Shown here in pieces: positions 27,179 to 35,031 of a stretch of 64,000 bases of DNA. Made by a program: the position numbers and the translations under genes. Below the pieces are notes generated by a model, which searched no databases, was not told where the DNA came from, and saw nothing but the letters and a program-made list of their open reading frames with translations. This stretch comes from Flavobacterium ginsenosidimutans (GTDB lineage: Bacteria; Bacteroidota; Bacteroidia; Flavobacteriales; Flavobacteriaceae), in contig NZ_QJRJ01000071.1 in assembly GCF_003254625.1 (NCBI RefSeq), forward strand, positions 119,478 to 183,477, in the 5' to 3' direction. The stretch's first letter is position 1. Every line of letters begins with the position of its first letter.

Positions 27179-27433
27179 ATGGAAAACACAAATTCAGGAA
27201 AAGTAGAGAATAAAAAAGTTGTTGCAGGAATTTTAGGTATTGTATTAGGAGCTTTCGGTGCTCATAAATTTTATTTAGGTTACCAAAAAGAAGGGATTAT
27301 TCAATTAATTGCTAGTGTGGTTACTTTTGGACTTGGTGGAATGGTTGGATTTGTTGAAGGAATCATCTACTTAACAAAATCAGATGATGAGTTTTATCAA
27401 ACGTATCAAGTTGGAAAAAAACCTTGGTTCTAA
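27179..27433 (+). CDS. TM2 domain protein (second copy)
   Basis: The 84-residue paralogue of the protein at 26688 shares ENKKV near the start, the AHKFYLGYQKEGIIQ loop and the same closing tail YQTYQVGKK. The proline-rich N-terminal extension of the first copy is absent. Terminators lie before and after it, so it is probably transcribed by itself. The pair arose by tandem duplication. Confidence 0.92.
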   Translation: MENTNSGKVENKKVVAGILGIVLGAFGAHKFYLGYQKEGIIQLIASVVTFGLGGMVGFVEGIIYLTKSDDEFYQTYQVGKKPWF

Positions 27434-27442
27434 GATTAGAAT

Positions 27443-27476
27443 AAAAAATCCCTTTCAGTAACGATTGGGATTTTTT
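27443..27476 (+). terminator. Terminator after the second TM2 gene
   Basis: AAAAAATCCC and GGGATTTTTT pair around a 14-base loop, starting 10 bases after the stop. Confidence 0.8.
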
Positions 27477-27520
27477 GTTTTAATGAAGTTTATGTTGTCT
27501 AATCAATAAAAGCTTTAATA

Positions 27521-27907
27521 ATGATCGAAATATATAAAAAGGTAGTTCTGCATAATTATGCGAACTTTAATGGAAGAATACGAAGAAAAGAATACTTGGC
27601 TTTTATTTTAGTGCACATTATTCTAGTAATCATGCTGAATAAAATAGATAATGTTGCCAAATTGACTTTTGAAGAAACGAAAATAGGAGCGTTAGGATTA
27701 ATATACAATCTATTTGTATTGATTCCTTTAATTGGGGCAACGGTAAGGAGAATGCATGATGTTGGCAAAAGCAGTTTGTATGCCTTAATTCCATTTTATA
27801 ATGTCATATTGATATGCACAGGAGGTGGAGAAGGGACAAATAGCTATGGCGAAGATCCTATAGATGAAATGGAGTATTTAAGAGAATTGGGGAAAGATCT
27901 TAATTAG
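27521..27907 (+). CDS. DUF805 family membrane protein (second copy)
   Basis: This 128-residue protein has the DUF805 pattern NYANFNGRIRRKEYLAFILV at the start and GATVRRMHDVGKSSLYALIP near the end, with about three membrane helices. It is shorter and more diverged than the copy at 26255. Together with the TM2 genes it forms a DUF805-TM2-TM2-DUF805 array, which suggests a related membrane role. Confidence 0.88.
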   Translation: MIEIYKKVVLHNYANFNGRIRRKEYLAFILVHIILVIMLNKIDNVAKLTFEETKIGALGLIYNLFVLIPLIGATVRRMHDVGKSSLYALIPFYNVILICTGGGEGTNSYGEDPIDEMEYLRELGKDLN

Positions 27908-27993
27908 TTATAAAAAAAATGTAAATGAGGAACTTCTGCTTCAGTAGAATGTTGGTTTTTTGTTTTAAAATTACTCACTCAAATTAAAGATAT

Positions 27994-28452
27994 ATGGATT
28001 TTTCTATAGAAACAGATACTGCAGGAGCGAAAGTTTATGAATTAGCTGATGAATTGATAGATTCTTTAGAAAATAAAATAAACAAAAAGTATAAAAAAGT
28101 AAATCTTTCAATCGGAATTGGATTGCGATGTCTTCCTAAAAGTTATGAAAGAAAATCGTTTATACGATACTCAAAAAAGGAAAACTTCTTAACAATAGAT
28201 ATTACTGTTTCTTTAGAACAATATGAAAAAATGTATAAAGTAGAACAGCGATATCATTTAGGGAAAATTTTTCTTGAGTATTTAGATAATGCTTTAGATA
28301 AACATAAATTTGATGGTTTAGATAAAGAAGAATTTATCGATAATATTAAAAATTGGGCGAAAAAAATTCCAATTAAAATGGATAGTGGAGAAATTAAATT
28401 AAATAATTGGTTTAATGAAGAGATTGATTGGAGTGCAGATCTAGATAAGTAA
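27994..28452 (+). CDS. Hypothetical soluble protein
   Basis: The 152-residue protein has no signal or membrane segment and no motif I can name. It is AT-rich, acidic at the C-terminus (NWFNEEIDWSADL), and has a central beta-like segment NLSIGIGLRCLPKSYERKSF. Small proteins like this in Bacteroidota are sometimes immunity proteins, but there is no toxin beside it, so this is only a possibility. It ends at a bidirectional terminator. Confidence 0.6.
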   Translation: MDFSIETDTAGAKVYELADELIDSLENKINKKYKKVNLSIGIGLRCLPKSYERKSFIRYSKKENFLTIDITVSLEQYEKMYKVEQRYHLGKIFLEYLDNALDKHKFDGLDKEEFIDNIKNWAKKIPIKMDSGEIKLNNWFNEEIDWSADLDK

Positions 28453-28474
28453 TTTAATAAAAAGTTATTTAAGC

Positions 28475-28512
28475 AAAAATCCCATTTACTAATTAAGCAA
28501 ATGGGATTTTCT
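28475..28512. terminator. Bidirectional terminator between convergent genes
   Basis: AAAATCCCATTT and AAATGGGATTTT form a 12 bp stem between the plus-strand hypothetical gene and the minus-strand olsF-like gene. Confidence 0.88.
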
Positions 28513-28540
28513 AATTTTATTATATATCAAAAGAGAAAAC

Positions 28541-30343
28541 TTAATCTTCCTTCTCAGATAATTTACGTTCCAATTCAATCTGAAACTCTTCGATAACAGG
28601 TTTCATTGTGCTTTCTGGAATATCTGCAATTCTAATGTACATTAAACCATCAATTGCATTGTTGAATAATGGATCAACGTTGAAAGCTACAACTCTTGCA
28701 TTTTGTTTGATGTATTTCTTAATTAAAACAGGCAAACGTAAGTTTCCTGGTTCTAATTCGTCAATGATTTTGTCAAACTTGTTCAAATCAGATTCTGCTT
28801 CGTCGAAAATGAAATCTTTATCAGCGTCTTTCAGTTTTACTTTGTACGCTTTTTTCGGGTGAATATATTGTGCAATATACGGATCATAATAGTTAGATTT
28901 CATGAACTCAATCATCAACGATTTAGAGAAATCTGAAAACTGATTACTGATACTTACACCGCCAACTAAATATTTATGTTCTGGATGGCGCAAAGTGGTA
29001 TGAATAATACCTTTCCATAATAAGAACAAAGGCATTGGTTTTTGCTGATAATCTTTTACGATAAATGCACGACCCATTTCGATCGATTTATGCATCATAT
29101 CGTGAAGTTCCGGCTCAAATCTGAAAAGATCAGTTAGATAGAAACCTTCAATTCCGTATTTTGGATAGATTTCAGAACCTAATCCCATACGGTATGCTCC
29201 AGCGATTTTTTTGGTTTCATCATCCCACAAAAACATATGGTGATAATATTGATCGTATTCGTCTAAGTCAATAGATTCATTAGTTCCTTCACCAACTTCA
29301 CGGAAAGTGATTTCACGTAAACGACCAATTTCATGTAAAATGTTCGGAATTTCTTTTGCGCTGGCAAAGAAAACTTCATAGTTTTTACTTTGCAAAAATC
29401 TGCTGTCGCTGTTTCTTAAAGCCTGAACTTCATCAATTAATTTTGATTCGTTTGCAGGAGTAACAATTTTTTTAGGTGCTTTTGTGATTTTTAAGCTAGC
29501 TGTGTCAATCAGTTTAGTGTCTTTCTCAAACGGATTGGCAAGCATATAGGTTTTCTTTCTCAAGAATTCTGAATATTCTTCAAAAGATTCAATCTCATTT
29601 TGCTCAGATACAGAAATTGGTTTTCCGATACGAACTTTAATTACACGATCTTTCTGCGTTAGAAGTTCAGAAGGTAATTTTGCAGTACGTAAAGTATCAT
29701 CAATTTTAGAAAGCCAGTAGAATAATTTACTGTTTTTGGCATGAAAGTAAATAGGAACTACAGGAACTTTTGCTTTTCTGATTAATTTCAGTGCACCTTC
29801 TTCCCAAGGTTTATCAACTACTAATTTACCATCTTTATAAGTTGAAACTTCACCAGCTGGGAAAATACCCAAAGGTTTTCCGTCGCTTAAATGACGTAAA
29901 GTTTCTTTAATACCAATTACGCTCGACTTTGCATCCTTATGATTTTCAAAAGGATTAACCGGCATAATGTATTTTTTCATCGGAACAATTCTATGTAACA
30001 AGAAATTGGCAATGATTTTAAAATTCGGCTCTCTTTCAAGCATTAATTTCAAAAGCAAAATTCCATCAATTCCTCCAAGCGGATGGTTTGAAATGGTAAT
30101 ATACGCACCATCTTTTGGCAGACGCTTCAAATCTTCTTCAGGGATTTCGAACTTAATTTCCATTTCGTCCAAAATTCCGTTCAAAAACGCAAGGTCTTCC
30201 AGGTGTTTATTACGGTCGTAAATTTTATTAAGGGTCGAGATCTTAAGAACCTTCATAAGAATCCAGCCAGAAAATGTACCGAAAACTCCGTACTTTTCAA
30301 CATTTATTGCTTTTGCAACTTCTTTCGCGGTAACTAAACCCAT
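28541..30343 (-). CDS. olsF: OlsF-type bifunctional acyltransferase (ornithine lipid synthesis)
   Basis: The 600-residue protein has two acyltransferase halves. Residues about 60-280 form a PlsC/OlsA-like domain with ITISNHPLGGIDGILLLKL (His/Asp catalytic motif) and the GIFPAGEVST loop. From about residue 310 a GNAT/OlsB-like domain follows, with REITFREVGEGTNESIDLDE and EMGRAFIVKDYQQKPM. This order, O-acyltransferase first and N-acyltransferase second, is that of OlsF, which makes ornithine lipids from ornithine in one protein and is known from Serratia and Flavobacterium. It acts at the inner membrane. Annotation as a hemolysin-like protein is the older alternative. Confidence 0.85.
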   Translation of the reverse strand: MGLVTAKEVAKAINVEKYGVFGTFSGWILMKVLKISTLNKIYDRNKHLEDLAFLNGILDEMEIKFEIPEEDLKRLPKDGAYITISNHPLGGIDGILLLKLMLEREPNFKIIANFLLHRIVPMKKYIMPVNPFENHKDAKSSVIGIKETLRHLSDGKPLGIFPAGEVSTYKDGKLVVDKPWEEGALKLIRKAKVPVVPIYFHAKNSKLFYWLSKIDDTLRTAKLPSELLTQKDRVIKVRIGKPISVSEQNEIESFEEYSEFLRKKTYMLANPFEKDTKLIDTASLKITKAPKKIVTPANESKLIDEVQALRNSDSRFLQSKNYEVFFASAKEIPNILHEIGRLREITFREVGEGTNESIDLDEYDQYYHHMFLWDDETKKIAGAYRMGLGSEIYPKYGIEGFYLTDLFRFEPELHDMMHKSIEMGRAFIVKDYQQKPMPLFLLWKGIIHTTLRHPEHKYLVGGVSISNQFSDFSKSLMIEFMKSNYYDPYIAQYIHPKKAYKVKLKDADKDFIFDEAESDLNKFDKIIDELEPGNLRLPVLIKKYIKQNARVVAFNVDPLFNNAIDGLMYIRIADIPESTMKPVIEEFQIELERKLSEKED

Positions 30344-30462
30344 GTACTACTTTTAAATTATTAGAACAGCGAACAAAGATAACAAAAAAGTCTACTTTTC
30401 ATTGTTTCCAAGATAAACTTTGCACTTTTTTATTACATTTGAAATCCTTAAAAAAATCACTG

Positions 30463-31224
30463 ATGAAAATTATTTCTTATAATGTAAACGGAATTAGAGC
30501 TGCAATAAACAAAGGTTTTATTGAGTGGCTGCAACAAGCAAATCCTGATGTTATCTGCCTTCAGGAAATAAAAGCTACACAAGATCAAATTCCAGTAGAC
30601 GATCTTACAGCAGCGGGTTATCCGTTTCAATATTACTATCCAGCGACTAAAAAAGGATATAGCGGAGTTGCTATTCTTTCTAAAACAAAGCCAAATAATA
30701 TAGTTTATGGAACAGGAATTCATCATATGGATTTTGAAGGCAGAAATCTTCGTGCAGATTTTGACGATGTTTCTGTTATGAGTCTTTATCTTCCATCTGG
30801 AACAAATATTGAAAGATTGGATCATAAGTTTATGTTTATGGATGATTTTCAGAATTATATAAATGAATTAAAACTTACGATTCCAAATCTGATTATATGT
30901 GGCGATTATAATATTTGTCACGAAGCAATTGATATTCACGATCCAGTTCGTAACAAAACGGTTTCTGGATTTCTTCCTGCAGAGCGCGCTTGGTTGGATG
31001 CTTTTATGAAATCTGGATTTATAGACAGTTTCCGTCATTTCAATAAAGAACCGCATCATTATTCTTGGTGGAGTTACCGTGCAGGAGCGAGAGGAAACAA
31101 CAAAGGTTGGCGTATCGATTATAATTTGGTAAGCAATGCGCTAGAAAACAGATTAAAAAGAGCTGTTATACTACCAGACGCTATGCATTCAGATCATTGT
31201 CCGATTTTAGTCGAGATTGATTAA
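30463..31224 (+). CDS. xth: Exodeoxyribonuclease III / AP endonuclease
   Basis: The 253-residue enzyme is a clear ExoIII-family nuclease. It starts MKIISYNVNGIRAAINKGF and has the metal-binding glutamate in VICLQEIKATQDQ, GDYNICHEAIDIHDP with the catalytic aspartate, the RIDYNLVS segment and the closing SDHCPILVEID. It cuts DNA 5' to abasic sites in base excision repair. A TTG at 30439 extends the frame but overlaps the -7 element TACATTTG (30434-30441), so ATG 30463 is the start. It is divergent from olsF. Confidence 0.96.
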   Translation: MKIISYNVNGIRAAINKGFIEWLQQANPDVICLQEIKATQDQIPVDDLTAAGYPFQYYYPATKKGYSGVAILSKTKPNNIVYGTGIHHMDFEGRNLRADFDDVSVMSLYLPSGTNIERLDHKFMFMDDFQNYINELKLTIPNLIICGDYNICHEAIDIHDPVRNKTVSGFLPAERAWLDAFMKSGFIDSFRHFNKEPHHYSWWSYRAGARGNNKGWRIDYNLVSNALENRLKRAVILPDAMHSDHCPILVEID

Positions 31225-31290
31225 TTTTTGGTATTGTTCTTGTAAAGTAAAATGCAGTTTAAATTTCAAGTATGAATTCAGATTCTTGCT

Positions 31291-31325
31291 TTTGGAGTTT
31301 GGAATTTAAAATTTGGAATTTGACT
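31291..31325 (+). repeat. TTTGGAA heptamer array
   Basis: Five exact 7-base steps are present: TTTGGAG, TTTGGAA, TTTAAAA, TTTGGAA, TTTGACT. The array lies between xth and the OmpA gene, 47 bases before the latter's start codon. Related sequence occurs at 23230-23275 (inverted) and 32447-32485. Confidence 0.72.
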
Positions 31326-31371
31326 AAAAGTTTTGATTTGTTAAACGCCCCCATAAAAATAATTAAGTAAG

Positions 31372-32316
31372 ATGATTAAAAAAGCCTCTATTGGATTGCT
31401 GGCAATAGCTTTATCCACAACGTCATGTGTTTCTAAGAAAATTTATAATGATTTAGAAACGAAATATTCTGATTTGAAAAAAGAGAATCGTTCTATTGCT
31501 GATGAAAATGAAAGTTTAAAGCAAGCAAAAAATCAGTTAGAACTAGATCGCGATAAACTGACTAAAGATTTGGCAAGCACAAAAGATGATTTGGCAAAAC
31601 AAAAAGCTGATCTTGCTGCTGAACAAAAGAAATATAAAGTATTACAAGATTCTTATAATGCGTTAGAGAAAAACAGCAATGATGCATTGGAGAAAAACAT
31701 GGCTAAAAACCGTGAATTGTTAGCGCAATTAGAAGCAAAAGGTAAAGCTCTTGCAGATGAACAAGCTCGTTTGGACAAAACAGCAGGTCGTTTGAAAGAA
31801 CTTGAAGATATGATCGCAGCGAAAGAAGAAGCAATGCGAAAACTAAAAGAGACTTTATCTAAAGCCTTAACTGGTTTTGAAGGTAAAGGTTTAACAGTTG
31901 AACATAAAAACGGAAAAGTTTATGTTTCTATGGAAAACAAATTACTTTTCAATTCAGGAAGCTGGGCAGTTGGAACAGAAGGTAGAAAAGCGGTTGTAGA
32001 ACTTGGAAAAGTTTTAGGTGACAATCCAGATCTTTCTGTTTTAATTGAAGGACATACAGACGATGATCCATACGCAGGTTCTGGACCAATTGCAAACAAC
32101 TGGGATTTATCGACTAAAAGAGCAACAGCAATTGTTGCAATTTTGAGCGAAAACCCAAAAATCAATAAACAAAAACTAACAGCAGCGGGAAGAAGCGAAT
32201 TCTCTCCTTTGGCAAGTAACACAACGCCAGAAGGAAAAGCTAAAAACCGTAGAATCGAAATTATCTTGACACCAAGATTAGATGAGATTGCGGAGATGCT
32301 TAATAGTATTAATTAA
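31372..32316 (+). CDS. OmpA-family lipoprotein with coiled coil
   Basis: The 314-residue protein has a lipobox (LSTTSC, cysteine 19), a long charged coiled coil (about residues 25-165, heptads of Leu with Lys and Glu) and a C-terminal OmpA domain. The latter shows LLFNSGSWAVGTEGRKAV, VLIEGHTDDD and WDLSTKRATAIVAIL, then a GRSEFSPLASN segment and NRRIEIILTP. It probably sits in the outer membrane, facing the periplasm, and anchors it to peptidoglycan through the OmpA domain. The residues after the cysteine (VSKKI) are not acidic, so surface export is unlikely. It ends at a strong terminator. Confidence 0.93.
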   Translation: MIKKASIGLLAIALSTTSCVSKKIYNDLETKYSDLKKENRSIADENESLKQAKNQLELDRDKLTKDLASTKDDLAKQKADLAAEQKKYKVLQDSYNALEKNSNDALEKNMAKNRELLAQLEAKGKALADEQARLDKTAGRLKELEDMIAAKEEAMRKLKETLSKALTGFEGKGLTVEHKNGKVYVSMENKLLFNSGSWAVGTEGRKAVVELGKVLGDNPDLSVLIEGHTDDDPYAGSGPIANNWDLSTKRATAIVAILSENPKINKQKLTAAGRSEFSPLASNTTPEGKAKNRRIEIILTPRLDEIAEMLNSIN

Positions 32317-32321
32317 AGATT

Positions 32322-32342
32322 CTAAGGTTCTGAGATGCTAAG
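32322..32342. repeat. Inverted copy of the CTCAGAAC/CTTAG repeat
   Basis: The 21 bases starting CTAAGGTTCTGAGATGC are the exact reverse complement of 19698-19718. The copy starts 5 bases after the OmpA gene stop. Confidence 0.8.
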
Positions 32343-32356
32343 CTTCTAAGATTTTT

Positions 32357-32390
32357 AAAAAGGTTCAAAGTTTTATTTTGAACCTTTTTT
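32357..32390 (+). terminator. Terminator after the OmpA-family gene
   Basis: AAAAGGTTCAAA and TTTGAACCTTTT pair around a short AT loop and are followed by a T-run. Confidence 0.88.
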
Positions 32391-32468
32391 GTTCCTGCAA
32401 GATTCCCAAAACCTTGAAAGTTTCTTATTAGATTTGAAGCTTTAGTTTTGGAATTTGGATTTTTCAAA

Positions 32469-32502
32469 TTGGAATTTTTCTTTTATTATTTTCGTAACTT
32501 TG
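32469..32502 (+). promoter_or_regulatory. Promoter of the toxin-antitoxin pair
   Basis: TTG at 32469-32471 and TAACTTTG at 32495-32502 are 23 bases apart, matching the flavobacterial consensus. The antitoxin start codon is 19 bases after the -7 box. Confidence 0.6.
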
Positions 32503-32521
32503 GATTTCAAAAATTTAGGCT

Positions 32522-32773
32522 ATGGGGCTTCCAGAATTAAAAGAGAAAATAAAAAATCAATTAGATTTGGCTGATGAAAGAGTTCTGCGAATTGTTTCTT
32601 CCGTATTTGATAATTATTTAAATGAAGTGGTTTCGTATGATGCGAAAGGAAATCCCATGACATTAACTGATTATCATAATAAAGTAGAAGAAGGTTTAGA
32701 GGATATTAAATATAATCGAATAATTTCCAGTGAAGATTTGTCAAAAGAAATGAAAGATTGGGATAATGAATAA
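32522..32773 (+). CDS. Antitoxin of a ParE/RelE-type module
   Basis: This 83-residue acidic protein, with helices such as LPELKEKIKNQLDLADERVL and a C-terminal acidic tail (KEMKDWDNE), precedes and overlaps the toxin gene by 8 bases. That arrangement is typical of antitoxin-toxin operons. I do not recognise its DNA-binding fold with certainty. It is inferred to be the antitoxin from position and charge, and to repress its own promoter together with the toxin. Confidence 0.8.
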   Translation: MGLPELKEKIKNQLDLADERVLRIVSSVFDNYLNEVVSYDAKGNPMTLTDYHNKVEEGLEDIKYNRIISSEDLSKEMKDWDNE

Positions 32774-33059
32774 ACCAACAGTTTTTTGGTCAGAAAATGC
32801 AAAATTGGATTTGAAGGAAATTTATTTTGAGCTTAAAAGTAAATATTCGAAAGTAACCGCATTAAAAGTTAGAGACGAATTATTTAATAGTGCGAATAAT
32901 ATCGTTTTTGCAGAGCAGTTTCAATTCGATGAATATAGGATAGATTGCCGTAGAATTGTGGTCAGAAATTTTAAAATTCTATATCAAATAAAAGATGATT
33001 CTGTTTTCATTGTTAGGATTTTCAATGCATTTCAAAATCCATTAAAAAGTTTAAAATAA
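32766..33059 (+). CDS. ParE/RelE-family toxin
   Basis: The 97-residue basic protein has the RelE/ParE fold pattern: VFWSENAKLDLKEIYFELKS at the start, then RRIVVRNFKILYQIKDDSVF and VRIFNAFQNP at the end. The strand with FKILYQI and the final RIF segment are diagnostic. RelE members cut mRNA on the ribosome and ParE members poison gyrase; this sequence reads more like ParE, but the target is not certain. It follows the antitoxin gene with an 8-base overlap. Confidence 0.88.
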   Translation: MNKPTVFWSENAKLDLKEIYFELKSKYSKVTALKVRDELFNSANNIVFAEQFQFDEYRIDCRRIVVRNFKILYQIKDDSVFIVRIFNAFQNPLKSLK

Positions 33060-33069
33060 ATCTAGAAAC

Positions 33070-33118
33070 AAAGGTTCTAAGGTACAAAGGCTCAAAGGTT
33101 TTTCTTTGAGCCTTTTTT
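33070..33118 (+). terminator. Octamer repeat ending in a terminator hairpin
   Basis: The 8-base units AAAGGTTC, TAAGGTAC, AAAGGCTC and AAAGGTTT (33070-33101) run into a hairpin in which AAAGGCTCAAAG pairs with CTTTGAGCCTTT, followed by T residues. The repeat array is therefore used as the terminator stem of the toxin gene. Confidence 0.8.
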
Positions 33119-33211
33119 GTTCCTACAAGGTTTGAAAAACCTTTCAGGAAGGTATCAGTAAAAAAACTTGTACTTTTTTTAACCTTTTTCAAATCCTGAT
33201 TTGAAAAATCC

Positions 33212-33251
33212 CTTTGTACCTTTGTCCCTTTGCAACTTTGAACCTTTTAGA
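33212..33251 (+). repeat. CTTTGnnn octamer array abutting a start codon
   Basis: Five 8-base steps are present: CTTTGTAC, CTTTGTCC, CTTTGCAA, CTTTGAAC, CTTTTAGA. The array ends 6 bases before the aldo-keto reductase ATG. It is inverted relative to the AAAGG array at 33070-33101; for example GGTACAAAGG there is matched by CCTTTGTACC here. Confidence 0.85.
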
Positions 33252-33257
33252 AAAAAA

Positions 33258-34295
33258 ATGAAATACACTACATTACCTAACACCGATATAAAAGTTAGTA
33301 AAATATGCCTTGGAACAATGACTTTTGGGCAGCAGAATACAGAAGCAGAAGGACACGAACAAATGGATTATGCTCTTGAAAGAGGAGTTAATTTCTTTGA
33401 TACTGCCGAAATGTACTCGGTTCCTGCGAGTGAAGCGACTTACGGAAGCACAGAAAAAATTATTGGAACTTGGTTTAAGAAATCAGGAAATAGAGATAAA
33501 GTTATTTTAGCGTCTAAAATTGCGGGTCCGAATCCGAATTTTGGTTATATGCGTGAGAAATTGGATTTTTCTCCAGCAAGTATTAAATATGCGGTTGAAA
33601 ATAGCTTAAAAAGACTGCAAACCGATTATATCGATTTGTACCAAATGCACTGGCCAGAAAGAAAAACGAATAATTTTGGACAGCGTGCTTTTCACGGACA
33701 TGATGATGTTTGGGAAGATAACTTCAGAGAAATTCTTGAAACTTTCGACGGATTAATTAAAGAAGGTAAAATCAAACATATTGGAGTTTCTAATGAAAAT
33801 GCTTGGGGAATGATGCGCCTTTTGGAAGAAAGCAAATACAACAATCTTCCAAGAATCAAAACTGTTCAAAATCCGTATTCTTTATTGAACCGTTTATTTG
33901 AAGTGAATTCTGCAGAAGTTTCAAAATATGAAAATGTTGGTTTATTAGGATATTCGCCTTTAGCATTCGGAGTTTTGACTGGAAAATTCTTAACTGGAGA
34001 AAGTCACCCGAAAGCGAGAATTAATCTTTTTCCGCAATACAAACGTTACAATAGCGACCAATGTACCGAAGCGACTAAATTGTATCTGGAAATCGCTAAA
34101 AAACATGGTTTAACGTTAACGCAATTGGCAATGGGATTTGTGTTGCAACAGCCATTCTTGACAAGTTCTATTATCGGAGCGACAACTATGGAACAATTAA
34201 AAGAAAACATCGACACAATTGATGTGGTTCTTTCTAAACAAATTTTAGCAGAAATTGATGCAGTTCAGGCTATAATTCCAGATCCGGCTCCTTAA
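33258..34295 (+). CDS. tas: Aldo/keto reductase, Tas-like
   Basis: The 345-residue protein is close in pattern to E. coli Tas. It opens MKYTTLPNTDIKVSKICLGT, followed by MTFGQQNTEAEGHEQMDYAL, FFDTAEMYSVP with the catalytic Asp and Tyr, ILASKI with the Lys, and YQMHWPERKTNNFG with the His. VQNPYSLLNRLFEV and SIIGATTMEQL are in the NADPH-binding part. A TTG at 33201 extends the frame through the octamer repeat, so ATG 33258 is preferred. It is a cytoplasmic NADPH-dependent oxidoreductase with unknown physiological substrate. Confidence 0.92.
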   Translation: MKYTTLPNTDIKVSKICLGTMTFGQQNTEAEGHEQMDYALERGVNFFDTAEMYSVPASEATYGSTEKIIGTWFKKSGNRDKVILASKIAGPNPNFGYMREKLDFSPASIKYAVENSLKRLQTDYIDLYQMHWPERKTNNFGQRAFHGHDDVWEDNFREILETFDGLIKEGKIKHIGVSNENAWGMMRLLEESKYNNLPRIKTVQNPYSLLNRLFEVNSAEVSKYENVGLLGYSPLAFGVLTGKFLTGESHPKARINLFPQYKRYNSDQCTEATKLYLEIAKKHGLTLTQLAMGFVLQQPFLTSSIIGATTMEQLKENIDTIDVVLSKQILAEIDAVQAIIPDPAP

Positions 34296-34310
34296 AAAAT
34301 GTACACAATC

Positions 34311-34343
34311 AAACCTAACAGGTTTTAAAAACCTGTTAGGTTT
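34311..34343. terminator. AAACCTAACAGGTTT hairpin
   Basis: AAACCTAACAGGTTT pairs perfectly with AAACCTGTTAGGTTT around a three-base loop, 15 bases after the aldo-keto reductase stop. Hairpins of this sequence type are repeated between many Bacteroidota genes. Confidence 0.75.
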
Positions 34344-34357
34344 CAGACTGACAATAC

Positions 34358-34389
34358 AAAAATCCCGATAATCTTGATTATCGGGATTT
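34358..34389. terminator. Bidirectional terminator
   Basis: AAAATCCCGATAATC and GATTATCGGGATTT pair around a two-base loop, with a following TTTTTT on the plus strand. It lies between the convergent aldo-keto reductase and L,D-transpeptidase genes. Confidence 0.88.
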
Positions 34390-34399
34390 GTTTTTTGAA

Positions 34400-35023
34400 T
34401 TAATAATACATAACCAAAATGATTTTCTTTTTAGAATTGTCAATCAGTTTTTCGAGAACGCCGAAGAACTTTTCGTTTACCATTGGACATCCAAGACTAT
34501 TGCAAATTGGATAGGGTTGTTCATCAAATGGAATTTCAGAATACTTATGAAGCACTATATTTCGATCAAAAGCATTGCTATTGGTTTTGTCTAAACCATA
34601 TAATTTATAGGCTTTTCCAAACGTTCCAAAATAAGAACTACCAATAGCATATTTGCCTAACGAACTGCAATTGGAATTTTTAATATTGCTGAATTTTAAC
34701 TCGCCTGGAATTCCTGTTTCCGAACCAGAACCATGTCCAACCAAACCTTTATCTAGCAATTTGCTGTGTTTCAAATCATAAATAAAAAACCTATTTCTTC
34801 CAGATTCTATCTTCATGACTAAAAATAGCGCAACATCTGAATTGTATTTTGAAGATTTCCCCAAGAAGCTTCTTATTTCAGCAATTTCACTTTTTAGTTT
34901 CTTTTCATAGGAATAAATCGGTTTTGTAGTTCTTGTATCTTTTGTTTTCTCTTTTTTATTTTCACAGCTCAAACAAATCAACGGAATCGCAGCAAAGAGC
35001 AGAAAGAAGATTTTCTTTTTCAT
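34400..35023 (-). CDS. Murein L,D-transpeptidase catalytic-domain lipoprotein
   Basis: The 207-residue protein has a lipobox (IPLICLSC) and a YkuD_2-type catalytic domain. VGHGSGSETGIPGELKFSN is followed by SSLGKYAIGS, and the catalytic region has IVLHKYSE and then the nucleophile Cys in CNSLGCPMVN. These enzymes link peptidoglycan stems or attach proteins to them in the periplasm. It starts 8 bases after the VWA gene, so the two form an operon. That operon is preceded by a candidate LytTR-binding site, which suggests regulated envelope remodelling. Confidence 0.9.
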   Translation of the reverse strand: MKKKIFFLLFAAIPLICLSCENKKEKTKDTRTTKPIYSYEKKLKSEIAEIRSFLGKSSKYNSDVALFLVMKIESGRNRFFIYDLKHSKLLDKGLVGHGSGSETGIPGELKFSNIKNSNCSSLGKYAIGSSYFGTFGKAYKLYGLDKTNSNAFDRNIVLHKYSEIPFDEQPYPICNSLGCPMVNEKFFGVLEKLIDNSKKKIILVMYY

Positions 35024-35031
35024 TGGAATTC

